Shown: in pieces, positions 17,170 to 26,000 of the stretch
Layout of the letters: each line of letters starts with the position of its first letter
How positions within the stretch are numbered: position 1 is the stretch's first letter
Origin: Paracoccus marcusii
GTDB taxonomy: Bacteria > Pseudomonadota > Alphaproteobacteria > Rhodobacterales > Rhodobacteraceae
NCBI RefSeq assembly: GCF_028621715.1
Contig: NZ_CP117466.1
Span: 2,678,501 to 2,742,500, forward strand
Reading direction: 5' to 3'
DNA: 64,000 nucleotides
Notes under the pieces: generated by a model
The model's database searches: none
What the model was told of the DNA's origin: nothing
What the model saw: the letters and a program-made list of their open reading frames with translations, nothing else
Position numbers and translations under genes: made by a program

Positions 17170-17936
17170 CGGCCGGTAAAGACCGCCGGCCGCTTTTCCA
17201 GGAACGCCGTCACCCCTTCGGCGAAATCGTGACTGCGTCCGGCCTGCCCCTGCAGACGTGCCTCCAGCGCAAGTTGCGCCTGCATGTCGTTCCCGAACGA
17301 GGCCGTCAGTGCCTGCCTGATGGCCAGAAACGCGCCGGTCGGCCCCTTGGCCAGCGCCTGCGCCCGGGCCGTGACCCCTGCGGCGAAATCGGCGTCAGGC
17401 AGCGCCTGCCAGATCATCCCCCAGTCCGCCGCCTGCCGCGCGGACACGGGTTCGGCGAACAGCATCGTCCCCATCGCGCGCGCCATGCCGACCGCCCGCG
17501 GGATGATCCAGGTCCCGCCCGCATCCGGGATCAGCCCGATCCGGGTGAAGGCCTGGATGAAGCTGGCGCTTTCCGCGGCGATCACCACGTCGGCGGCCAG
17601 CGCCAGGTTCGCCCCGGCCCCGGCCGCCACCCCGTTCACCGCGGCGATGACCGGCACGGGACAGGTAGTCACCGCGGCCAGCATCGGTTCGTACTCCTCG
17701 CGCAGGGTGCGCTCCAGATCGGCGGCGGCACCCGCATCGGTCAGGTCCTGCCCGGAACAGAACCCCCGGCCTGCCCCGGTCATCACCACGGCACGCACAT
17801 CGGGCGCCAACGTCGTCAGCACCTGCGTGATCTCGGCCCGCATGCGGGTGTTCAGCGCATTCATCACCGCGGGGCGGTTCAGCGTCAGCGTGGCGACGCC
17901 GTCGGCTGTCGCGAACTGAATGGTCTCGAAGTTCAT
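17166..17936 (-). CDS. Enoyl-CoA hydratase/isomerase, PaaG-like
   Basis: 256-residue crotonase-fold enzyme. The oxyanion-hole segments GRGFCSGQDL (about 60-70) and NGVAAGAGANLALAADVVIA (about 105-125) are present. The C-terminus GRSHDFAEGVTAFLEKRPAVFTGR strongly resembles PaaG, the ring-1,2-epoxyphenylacetyl-CoA isomerase. No other phenylacetate genes are in the window, so a general enoyl-CoA isomerase or hydratase role remains possible. GGGAGGATGAC precedes the ATG. It follows ccmH on the same strand with a gap of about 60 bases. Confidence 0.85.
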   Translation of the reverse strand: MNFETIQFATADGVATLTLNRPAVMNALNTRMRAEITQVLTTLAPDVRAVVMTGAGRGFCSGQDLTDAGAAADLERTLREEYEPMLAAVTTCPVPVIAAVNGVAAGAGANLALAADVVIAAESASFIQAFTRIGLIPDAGGTWIIPRAVGMARAMGTMLFAEPVSARQAADWGMIWQALPDADFAAGVTARAQALAKGPTGAFLAIRQALTASFGNDMQAQLALEARLQGQAGRSHDFAEGVTAFLEKRPAVFTGR

Positions 17937-17998
17937 GTCATCCTCCCGTTTCCGGCGATCATGCCGAAATTCGCGGGCGGTGAAAGCGCGACCCGGCG

Positions 17999-18457
17999 TC
18001 AGGGATCGCGCATGATCTCGGCCAGGCGCCGACGTTCGTCGGGGTCCAGGGCCTCGACCTCGGGCGCCGGGCGGTTGCGGGCGCGCAGGAAGCCGGCCGC
18101 GGTCAGCAATGCAACCAGCGCCATCAGGGGCGCGGCCAGCCACAGGATCATGTTCGCCCCATCGGGCCGCGGATTGAACAGCACGAATTCGCCAAAGCGG
18201 TCGGCGACCGCGTCGATCACCTGGTCGTTGCTGTCCCCCTCCAGCAACCGCTCGCGCACGTAGAGCCGCAGGTCGCGGCTGATCGGCGCGTTGGATTCGT
18301 CGATGTTCTCTCCTTGGCAGACGGGGCAACGCAGCTGTTGCGAAATCTCGCGGGCGCGTGCCTCCATCGCGGCGTCGGGCAGGACCTCGTCAGGCTGGAC
18401 GGCCAAGACCGGACAGGCGGTCAGGATCAGCGCCAGTGCGGCGGCCCGGACCCTCAT
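17999..18457 (-). CDS. ccmH: Cytochrome c-type biogenesis protein CcmH
   Basis: Periplasmic thiol oxidoreductase that keeps the CxxCH cysteines of apocytochrome c reduced for heme ligation; it is membrane-anchored. 152 residues: signal peptide (1-19), the redox motif LRCPVCQGENIDESN near residue 43, and a transmembrane anchor (about 103-125) with a short cytoplasmic tail. Its start overlaps the ccmF stop (ATGA-type, 18454-18457), so the two are coupled. ccmI, commonly fused or adjacent elsewhere, is not in the immediate neighbourhood. Confidence 0.96.
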   Translation of the reverse strand: MRVRAAALALILTACPVLAVQPDEVLPDAAMEARAREISQQLRCPVCQGENIDESNAPISRDLRLYVRERLLEGDSNDQVIDAVADRFGEFVLFNPRPDGANMILWLAAPLMALVALLTAAGFLRARNRPAPEVEALDPDERRRLAEIMRDP

Positions 18458-20418
18458 TCCGCGGGGACCGCGCCGGGGCGCGCCTGCCGGGCCGCACCCG
18501 CCGCCACGCGATAGCGCCGGTCGGTCAGGCTGATCAGCCCGCCGATGGCCATCATCAGACAGCCCGCCCAGATCCAGTTGGCAAAGGGCTTGATATAGGT
18601 CCGCACCGCCCATCCGCCGCCGGGCTGTTCGTCACCCAGAACGACATACAGATCGCGCCAGAAGCCGTAATCAATTGCGGCCTCGGTCGTGGGCATCCCC
18701 TGGACGGGATAGACGCGCTTTTCCGGAGAGAGGATCGCGACCGGGCTGCCGTCGCGGCTGGCCTCGATCACGGCCTTCTGGGCCAGATAGTTGGGTCCGT
18801 CCGCCCGGCGCACGTCGCGCAGGACCAAGTCATAGCTGCCGACCGCAAAGGGCTGGTCGATCTGCGCCACGCGCACATCCTCGACCTGCCAAGCCTGGAT
18901 CAGGGACACGGCCACGAAGGTGACGCCCAGCCCGGAATGCGCGACCGCCTTGCCCCAATCGGCACGAGGCAGGCGCAACAGGCGCGACGCGCCGGAACTG
19001 CCGGTCCGCAGCCACAGATCGGCCAGCGCGCCGAAGATCAGCCAGGATCCCAGCCCCGCCCCAATCACGGCAAGCGCCGAATTGCCGGTCGACACCGCAA
19101 AAACCAGCATCATGATCGCCGCCGACAGGATCAGCGGACCGCGCAGCGGGCGCAGGCTGCGGGCCAGCGTAGCGCGTTTCCACGGCATCAGCGACCCGAT
19201 GGGCAGGGCGATCGCCAACACGATCATGAACGGGGTAAAGGCCTGGTTGAAGAAGGGCGGGCCCACGGAAAGCACCCGTCCCCAGACCATCTCGGCCACC
19301 AGCGGCCAGATCGTGCCGATGAACACGACAAAGGCCGACACGGCCAACAGCACGTTGTTCAGCACCAACGCGCCCTCGCGCGACAGGGGGGCGAAGACGC
19401 CCTTGGCGGTCATCTCGGACGCGCGGGCCGCGAACAGCGTCAGGGCGCCGCCGATGAACACCGCAAGGATCGCCAGGATGAAGACGCCACGTTCAGGGTC
19501 GTTTGCGAAGCTGTGGACAGAGGTGATGACCCCCGATCGGACGATGAACGTGCCGATCAGCGAGAAACCGAACGCCATGATCGCCAGAAGGATCGTCCAG
19601 CTTTTCAACGCCTCGCGCTTTTCGACGACGATGGCGGAATGCAGCAGCGCGGCGGCCAGCAACCAGGGCATGAAGCTGGCGTTCTCGACCGGATCCCAGA
19701 ACCAGAAGCCGCCCCAGCCCAGTTCGTAATAGGCCCACCAGGAGCCAAGCGCGATGCCGATGGTCAGAAACACCCAGGCAGCCAGGGTCCAGGGACGGAC
19801 CCAACGCGCCCAGGCCGCATCCACGCGACCCTCTATCAGGGCGGCGACGGCAAAGCTGAAGGCCATCGAAAGGCCGACATAACCCAGATACAGGAACGGC
19901 GGGTGGAAAGCCAAACCTGGGTCCTGCAGCAGCGGGTTCAGGTCGCGCCCGTCGAAAGGCGGATTGCCCATGCGCCAGAACGGGTTCGACGTGAAGATGA
20001 TGAATGCATAGAACGCCACGCTGACCGATGCCTGGACCCCCAGCACCCGTGCCCGCAGACTGGGCGGCAGGTTGCCCCCGAACAGCGCCGCCGCCGCGCC
20101 GAACAGCGCGAGGATCAGCACCCACAGCAGCATCGAGCCCTCGTGGTTGCCCCAGACACCGCTGATCTTGTAGAGCATCGGCTTGAGAGTGTGCGAGTTC
20201 TCGTAGACCAGCAGGACCGAGAAGTCGGACGTGACGAAGGCGATCGTCAGTGCGCCGAAGCTGATGACCATCAGCAGCAACTGGGCCATGGCCGCCGGGC
20301 GGGCGCTGTCCATCCAGCCGTGCCATTCCTTTGCGGCGCCGATCATCGGCACGGTCATCTGATAGATCGCGACCATGAAGGCCAGGATCAGGGCGAAATG
20401 GCCAAGTTCAGCGATCAT
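18454..20418 (-). CDS. ccmF: Heme lyase / c-type cytochrome biogenesis protein CcmF
   Basis: Large polytopic inner-membrane protein (654 residues, family length about 650), the core of system I heme ligation to apocytochrome c. The WWD signature is present (WGGFWFWDPVENASFMPW near residue 235), as is the long periplasmic loop before the C-terminal helix. The start MIAELGHFAL at 20418 is the conserved family N-terminus; AAAGGA lies upstream. The open frame continues ten codons further without support. A GC-rich hairpin (20459-20484) separates it from the holin gene upstream, which breaks the usual ccmE-ccmF adjacency. Confidence 0.96.
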   Translation of the reverse strand: MIAELGHFALILAFMVAIYQMTVPMIGAAKEWHGWMDSARPAAMAQLLLMVISFGALTIAFVTSDFSVLLVYENSHTLKPMLYKISGVWGNHEGSMLLWVLILALFGAAAALFGGNLPPSLRARVLGVQASVSVAFYAFIIFTSNPFWRMGNPPFDGRDLNPLLQDPGLAFHPPFLYLGYVGLSMAFSFAVAALIEGRVDAAWARWVRPWTLAAWVFLTIGIALGSWWAYYELGWGGFWFWDPVENASFMPWLLAAALLHSAIVVEKREALKSWTILLAIMAFGFSLIGTFIVRSGVITSVHSFANDPERGVFILAILAVFIGGALTLFAARASEMTAKGVFAPLSREGALVLNNVLLAVSAFVVFIGTIWPLVAEMVWGRVLSVGPPFFNQAFTPFMIVLAIALPIGSLMPWKRATLARSLRPLRGPLILSAAIMMLVFAVSTGNSALAVIGAGLGSWLIFGALADLWLRTGSSGASRLLRLPRADWGKAVAHSGLGVTFVAVSLIQAWQVEDVRVAQIDQPFAVGSYDLVLRDVRRADGPNYLAQKAVIEASRDGSPVAILSPEKRVYPVQGMPTTEAAIDYGFWRDLYVVLGDEQPGGGWAVRTYIKPFANWIWAGCLMMAIGGLISLTDRRYRVAAGAARQARPGAVPAE

Positions 20419-20458
20419 CTGCGGGCATCCTTTGTTGCCCGACAGCATAGGGATGCGG

Positions 20459-20484
20459 CCAAGGGGGGAAAAGCCCCCCCTTGG
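20459..20484 (-). repeat. Strong 10-bp hairpin between the lysis cassette and ccmF
   Basis: CCAAGGGGGG at 20459-20468 pairs with CCCCCCTTGG at 20475-20484. There is no U-tract on either strand, so it is not a textbook intrinsic terminator. Its place, after the holin stop and 41 bases before the ccmF start, suggests an attenuating or mRNA-stabilising element that partly uncouples the two. Confidence 0.6.
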
Positions 20485-20520
20485 TCCCGGTCGCTCAGTT
20501 TTGCGTGCGGGCCTTGCGGC

Positions 20521-21048
20521 CTATTCGCGCAGGGTCGCCAGCCAGTCGCGCAGTGCCGCGTTGTCGGCGAAATCGTCCGCGGAGATGGCGACAGGCGTTG
20601 TGACGGTGCCGGAGACGATGGTCGTCTCCTCGGTCACGGGGGCGGGCCAGACGCGGTGGCGGAAATGATGCGCCTCGCGCGCGCCGAAATAGAACCCCAC
20701 GATGGCGCCCAGCAGCCACCACAGGGGTTCGGGGACGCGTTGCAGCCCCTCCATGCGGATGCCGAATCCGATCGGCTCGACCATCGCATAGATGAACAGC
20801 GCCATCGTCCCTAAAGCCAGCAGCGGGCGCGGCAGGCGGTTCAGGCCGTTGACGAACCCGTCGAACCAGCCCTGCCGCGGCACCGCGAATTCCTGGCCGT
20901 GCTGGGCGATGGCGCGGGCATAGGCCTCCTCGTCCAGTTCCATCCGGCGGGTGGCGTTCTGGGTAAAGACCTCGGCCATGCCGGTCGCGGCGCTGCCCAG
21001 GGCGGTGACGGTCGGGGCGATTCCGATGAAGCGGTCGATCAGGCCCAT
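20521..21048 (-). CDS. Holin family protein (3TM-holin type), probable GTA/phage-type lysis protein
   Basis: 175 residues. A basic amphipathic N-terminus (MGLIDRFIGIAPTVTALGSAATGMAEVFTQNAT) matches the holin family of Rhodobacterales. Two clear hydrophobic helices follow (about 75-95 and 108-122), then a soluble acidic C-terminus ending in NAALRDWLATLRE. It is co-directional with, and overlaps by 10 bases, the GH108 endolysin gene upstream, the usual holin/endolysin pairing. Expected role: making inner-membrane lesions so the muramidase reaches peptidoglycan. It lies inside the ccm operon, where it has no role in cytochrome maturation. In Rhodobacter capsulatus an equivalent pair releases gene transfer agent particles (established knowledge; orthology here is inferred). 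Confidence 0.85.
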   Translation of the reverse strand: MGLIDRFIGIAPTVTALGSAATGMAEVFTQNATRRMELDEEAYARAIAQHGQEFAVPRQGWFDGFVNGLNRLPRPLLALGTMALFIYAMVEPIGFGIRMEGLQRVPEPLWWLLGAIVGFYFGAREAHHFRHRVWPAPVTEETTIVSGTVTTPVAISADDFADNAALRDWLATLRE

Positions 21049-21650
21049 GCGGATGTCCTCTGGCGGTGCTCAGCCTCGCTGAGGCGATAGCGGGGGGCCA
21101 TGAACTCCTCGGCGCGGGTGATCCAGCCGCCCTTGCCGCCCGCCTTGCTGCGCGCGTACTTGCGGCTGGCCGGGCGCTGATCGGCCAGCGCATAGTAATA
21201 GTTGCGCCGCGCGATCCCATAGGCGTCAACCAGATGATCCGGCGCAGCCTCGGCCGCGTCTGCCACGGCCGCGATGGTCATCGGCCCGACGACCCCGTCA
21301 TCGGCGGTGCGAAAGCCCATTCGGCTGACCAGGCGCTGCAGAATCTTGACCGCATTCCCGCCTGCGTTGACATACATGTCAAAGACGCTGGCCTGCAGCG
21401 GTTCGGGCAGTTCGGCAAGGCGTGGCTTGCGAAAATAATGCTCGACGAAGATCTGTTCGGCCTGCGCCCGCGTCAGGGCGCGCACATCGGCGGCGTCGAT
21501 GCGGCCATCGCGGTTCAGGTCCATCCCCAGGGACTGCATCGTGCCGATGGTGACGCCAAAGTTGGTGGCCCCGCCCGGATCGTCGGGGTCGTTCACGTAC
21601 CCGCCTTCGCGGGCCACGATCTGACGGGCAATCTGTTCGACGCTTGGCAT
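21039..21650 (-). CDS. Holin-associated N-acetylmuramidase, GH108 endolysin
   Basis: 203 residues. The N-terminal GH108 domain has the catalytic-Glu motif IVAREGGYVNDPDDPGGATN near residue 11 and the ITIGTMQSLG-like segment after it. A PG_binding_3-type C-terminal half includes LVSRMGFRTADDGVVGPMTIAAV and GLNFYR-like NYYYAL. A DLNRDGRIDAADV stretch resembles a dockerin/EF-hand loop but is part of the GH108 fold in this family. It has no signal peptide, so export depends on the holin. The ATG at 21650 follows GGGGG. The 96-base leader holds a perfect CtrA box. It acts with the overlapping holin gene. Confidence 0.9.
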   Translation of the reverse strand: MPSVEQIARQIVAREGGYVNDPDDPGGATNFGVTIGTMQSLGMDLNRDGRIDAADVRALTRAQAEQIFVEHYFRKPRLAELPEPLQASVFDMYVNAGGNAVKILQRLVSRMGFRTADDGVVGPMTIAAVADAAEAAPDHLVDAYGIARRNYYYALADQRPASRKYARSKAGGKGGWITRAEEFMAPRYRLSEAEHRQRTSAWA

Positions 21651-21715
21651 GACACCCCCATGTCTGACGCGCGCCCCGGATCGGGGCCGCATCGGGGGAT
21701 GCTGGGGCGATGCGG

Positions 21716-21731
21716 TTAACCTGTCGTTAAC
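21716..21731 (-). promoter_or_regulatory. Exact CtrA-type binding site upstream of the endolysin-holin pair
   Basis: TTAA (21716-21719), seven bases CCTGTCG, then TTAAC (21727-21731) matches the alphaproteobacterial CtrA consensus TTAA-N7-TTAAC on both strands. It lies 66 bases before the endolysin start and just after the ccmE stop. This fits a dedicated, CtrA-controlled promoter for the lysis genes. Binding itself is inferred. Confidence 0.7.
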
Positions 21732-21746
21732 CCTGCGCGCGTTGCC

Positions 21747-22205
21747 TTAGGTGCCGGGTTCCTGATAGACGCCGGTCGCCTTCAGCGTATCCACCACCTC
21801 GCGGGGCATATAGGTCTCGTCATGCTTGGCCAGCAGGTCGCGCGCCTCGAACCGGCCGTCGCGGTAGTGACCCTTGGCGATGGTGCCCTGCCCTTCGCTG
21901 AACAGGTCCGGGCGGGGGTCGTTGCCGACATAGGTCACCGGGATCTCGACCGCGCCGTCGGTGATCACGAAATCGAACGCCATGCCGGTGCCATTGACGA
22001 TGGATCCGTCCTTAACCAGCCCGCCCAGCTGAAAGAACTCGTCGGGCTCGGGCGCCGTCTCGGCCACCTGGCTGGGAGAGCGATAGAGATTGATGCCGTC
22101 GCTGAAGCCGTATCCGATCAGCCCCACCGCCACGACCAGGGCCAGGCTTGCCGCCGCCAGAACCTGGACGCGGCGCTGCTTCTTCAGGGATTTCATGCCG
22201 GCCAT
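21747..22205 (-). CDS. ccmE: Cytochrome c maturation heme chaperone CcmE
   Basis: Covalently binds heme in the periplasm and hands it to CcmF/CcmH. 152 residues: one N-terminal membrane anchor (about 13-33) followed by an OB-fold domain with the conserved heme-binding His in LLAKHDETYMP near residue 130. Start: the ATG at 22205 has GAGGAGG five bases upstream, better than the in-frame ATG at 22196. It begins nine bases after murI ends, on the same strand. Downstream, instead of ccmF, comes the endolysin-holin pair with its own probable promoter. Confidence 0.96.
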   Translation of the reverse strand: MAGMKSLKKQRRVQVLAAASLALVVAVGLIGYGFSDGINLYRSPSQVAETAPEPDEFFQLGGLVKDGSIVNGTGMAFDFVITDGAVEIPVTYVGNDPRPDLFSEGQGTIAKGHYRDGRFEARDLLAKHDETYMPREVVDTLKATGVYQEPGT

Positions 22206-22214
22206 GGGTCCTCC

Positions 22215-23027
22215 TCAGGCGGGATCAAAGCTGATGGCGCGGCGCAGGAACTGCGTGGCCTTGCCGCCCACCCGCACCGGATCGCCGGTCGTCAGATACA
22301 TCGACGTCGTGCCCGACCCAACGAATTCGGGCCTGCGCGTCAGATAGTCGGCCAGGCTTTCGGCGACCAGCCCCGCCTGGCTGAAGACCTTGACCTGCGG
22401 CCCCAGGGCGCGCTGGAACGCGTCCTGCATCAGCGGGTAATGGGTGCAGCCCAGCACCGCGGCCTCCGGGTACGGCATACGGCGCTTCAGCGCCTCGACA
22501 TGGCTGGTGACCAGGGCCTCCGCCAGCTGCTCGTCGCCCATCTCGATCGCATCGACCACGCCGGCGCAGGGCTGGGCCTCGACATCGACGCCCACCGCGC
22601 GGAACGCCAGTTCGCGCTGAAACGCGCGGCTGGCGACGGTCGCGGGTGTGGCAAACAGCGCGACGTTGTTGACCGCCACCCGGCGCGGCGGCGAATTATC
22701 GCCCCAGGCCCGTTCGGTCAGCGCCTCGATCATGGGAACGAACACGCCCAGGACGCGCTTGTCCGCCGGCAGCCAGGTTTCCTGCATCCGCTTCAGCGCC
22801 GCGGCACTGGCGGTGTTGCAGGCCAGGATCACCAGATCGCAGCCCTCGTCCCACAGGCGCTCGACGCCCTTGCAGGTCAGATCGAAAATGTCGTCGGCGG
22901 TGCGCACCCCATAGGGCGCATGAGCGTTGTCGCCCAGATAGACCAGCGGCAGGTCAGGCAGGCGCGCGGTAATGGCCTGATGGACCGTCAGCCCGCCCAG
23001 ACCCGAATCGAACACCCCAATCGCCAT
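22215..23027 (-). CDS. murI: Glutamate racemase
   Basis: Interconverts L- and D-glutamate for peptidoglycan. At 270 residues it has family length. Both catalytic cysteines are seen, in ILACNTASA (about residue 73) and VLGCTHYPL (about 190), together with the N-terminal [12 protein letters not shown] and the [11 protein letters not shown] loop. It starts about 70 bases from the end of the indolepyruvate oxidoreductase gene upstream and leads into ccmE. Confidence 0.97.
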   Translation of the reverse strand: MAIGVFDSGLGGLTVHQAITARLPDLPLVYLGDNAHAPYGVRTADDIFDLTCKGVERLWDEGCDLVILACNTASAAALKRMQETWLPADKRVLGVFVPMIEALTERAWGDNSPPRRVAVNNVALFATPATVASRAFQRELAFRAVGVDVEAQPCAGVVDAIEMGDEQLAEALVTSHVEALKRRMPYPEAAVLGCTHYPLMQDAFQRALGPQVKVFSQAGLVAESLADYLTRRPEFVGSGTTSMYLTTGDPVRVGGKATQFLRRAISFDPA

Positions 23028-23094
23028 CCCAGAACCTCCCGCGTCGCGTGCCGCCCTTCATAGGGCGACACGCCGCTTTTGGAAATGACCTGGA

Positions 23095-26000
23095 TCACTC
23101 CGCCGCTTCACGGATGGGTGGGTGCCCAGCCTGCAGCTGCGCCAGCAGCTCGGCCCGCCGGGTCGCGGCAAGATCGGCAGCCTTGTCCTTGACGGGGCCA
23201 AAGCCGCGCACGCCCAGGGGCAGTTCCGCCAGTTCGATCGCCACCGGCATCATCGCATCCGTGACCGAGGCGAAGACGCGGGTCATGTCGGCCTCGTATT
23301 CGCGGATCATCGCCCGTTCGCGCCGGCGTTCGGCGCTGTAGCCGAAGGGGTCCAGCGGCGTTCCCCGCAGCCCCTTCATCCCGGCCAGAACCCGAAACGC
23401 GCGCAGCATCCACGGACCGAACTCCCGCTTTCTAGGGCGGCCGTTCGCGTCCTTGCCGGTCAACATTGGCGGCGCCAGATGAAGGGACAGGGTCACGTCC
23501 CCCTCCCACCGCGCCGCAACCTGTTCGGCGGTGGTCAGATGCAACCGTGCAACCTCGTATTCATCCTTATACGCCAACAGCTTGTAATAGCTTCTTGCGA
23601 CGCTGTCGCGAAGCTGTGCGGGCGCGGCATCGACCAGCTTGCGGTACCGGGCGGCAAGCCGCTTGTTCTGATAGCCGACCAACCGTTCCGCGCGATAGGC
23701 CACGGGATCGACCGGCAACTGCGTGACCTCGGCGGGCTTGCGCGTCTGTTCGGGATAGACAACCGCCCAACGGCCGATCTGGAATGCACGCTGGTTGGCG
23801 TCGACCTGCGCGCCGTTCAGGCGAATCGCCTCCATGATCGCCTCCAGCGACAGCGGGATCAGCCCACGCTGCCAGCACGCACCCAGCACCAGCATGTTCG
23901 AATAGATCGAATCCCCCAGCAGCCGCAGCGCCAGATCGTTTGCATCTAAGAACGCCACCCGGTCGCCCAAACGGGCCTGCAGCGACAGGCGCAGCCGGTC
24001 CGACGGGACTTGGAAATCGCGGAACCGGGTAAAGTCGCCGGTGATGATCTCGTGGTCGTTCACGACTGCGCCGGTGCGGCCCTGGGTCATCAGGCCCACG
24101 GTCTTGGCCCCCGCCGTCACCACCAGATCGCCGCCGATGACACAGTCCGCCTCGCCCACGGCAACGCGGATCGCGCTGATGTCGGCGGGGCGTTCAGCCA
24201 GGCGCAGATGGATATGCACCGCGCCGCCCTTCTGCGCCAGGCCCGCCATCTCCATCATGCCGGCGCCTTTGCCGTCCATGTGGGCGGCCTGCGCCAGCAC
24301 GGCGCCGATTGTCACGACACCGGTGCCGCCGACGCCCGTGATGACGACGTTATGCGTTCCGTTGATCGTAGGCAGCGTGGGCTGTGGCAGATCGGGCAGG
24401 TCGAACGCCTCGGCCTTGGGCTTGCGCAGCTTGCCGCCCTTGACCGACACGAAGCTGGGGCAGAACCCGTTGACGCAGCTGTAATCCTTGTTGCAGCTCG
24501 ACTGGTCGATCTGCCGCTTGCGGCCCAGTTCCGTGTCCAACGGCACGATCGAGACGCAGTTCGACTGGACGGAACAATCCCCGCAGCCCTCGCAGACGTC
24601 GGGATTGATGAAGATCCGGCGGTCCGGGTCGGGGAACTGTCCCTTCTTGCGCCGCCTGCGCTTCTCGGCCGCGCAGGTCTGGACATACAGGATGGCGCTG
24701 ACGCCCGCGACCTTTTCCAGATCGCGCTGGACGGTCATCATCTGCGCACGTTCCTCGAACCGCAGGCCCTTGGGGAACTGCGACTGATCGACGTCCTCCT
24801 TTTCATCGTGAACCACCACGACCGTGCCGACGCCCATCGCCACCAGTTCGCGGGCGATCTGCGGGGCGGTCAGGCCGCCCTCGTTCGGCTGTCCGCCGGT
24901 CATGGCGACGGCATCGTTGTACAGGATCTTGTAGGTGATGTTGGTCCCCGCAGCCAAGGCCGCGCGGATCGCCAAAGACCCGGAATGATTATAGGTTCCG
25001 TCGCCAAGGTTTTGAAAAACATGGCCTCTGTTGCTGAACGGCGCCTCTCCGATCCAGTTCGCACCCTCGCCGCCCATATGGGTGAAACCCTCGGTCTCAC
25101 GGCCCATCCACTGCACCATGTAATGGCAACCGATCCCGGCATAGGCGCGGCTGCCTTCGGGCAGCCTGGTCGAGCTGTTATGCGGACAACCCGAACAGAA
25201 CCAAGGGGTTCTGGTCGCAATCTCGGGGGCGTTGTCGTTGCGGCGCACCTCGTTCAGCCGCTCCAGCCCGGTGCGCAGACGCTCGGTGCCGCGACCCTCC
25301 TCGATCAGGATGCCGCCGATCTTCTGGGCAATCATCACAGGGTCCAGCGCATAGCGGGTCGGGAACAGCTCCTCTCCGGTGCGGTCGTGCTTCCAGCCAT
25401 GGACGCGACGCCCATGGCGGTTGTCAAAGATCGCCTCCTTCAGCTGCACCTCGATCAGCTTGCGCTTCTCCTCGACGCAGACGATCAGTTCCAGGTTCTC
25501 GGACCATTCCTGGATCGACTTCATGTCCATGGGCCATGTCTGCCCGACCTTGTAGGTGGTCAGGCCCAACCGCTCGGCCTCGGCCTCGTCGATGCCCAGC
25601 AGGGACAGGGCGTGGACCAGATCCAGCCAGTTCTTGCCCGCGGCGACAAAGCCGATCCGCGCGCCCGACTTGCCCCAGACCTTGCGGTCGATGCGGTTCG
25701 CACGGCTGAACGCCTCGGCCGCCCAACGCTTGTGGTCGATCATCCGGGCTTCCTGTGCGACGGGCGTGTCGCCAAGGCGAATGTTCAGCCCCCCCTCGGG
25801 CAGCACGCGCTCCGGAAGGGTGAACGCCATTCGATGCGGATCGCCGTCGACAACCGATGTCGCCTCGACCGTGTCCTTCATCGTCTTCAGACCCGTCCAG
25901 ACCCCTGCATAGCGCGACAGCGCGAACCCATACAGGCCGTAATCCAGGATCTCCTGCACCCCGGCAGGCGACAGCACGGGGATATAGGCGTCGATCATCG

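Noticed and set aside
20521..21650. A prophage remnant around the endolysin and holin
   Set aside because: No integrase, structural, replication or repressor genes and no flanking repeats or att-like duplications; the flanking genes are intact ccm genes, so a domesticated lysis module fits better.
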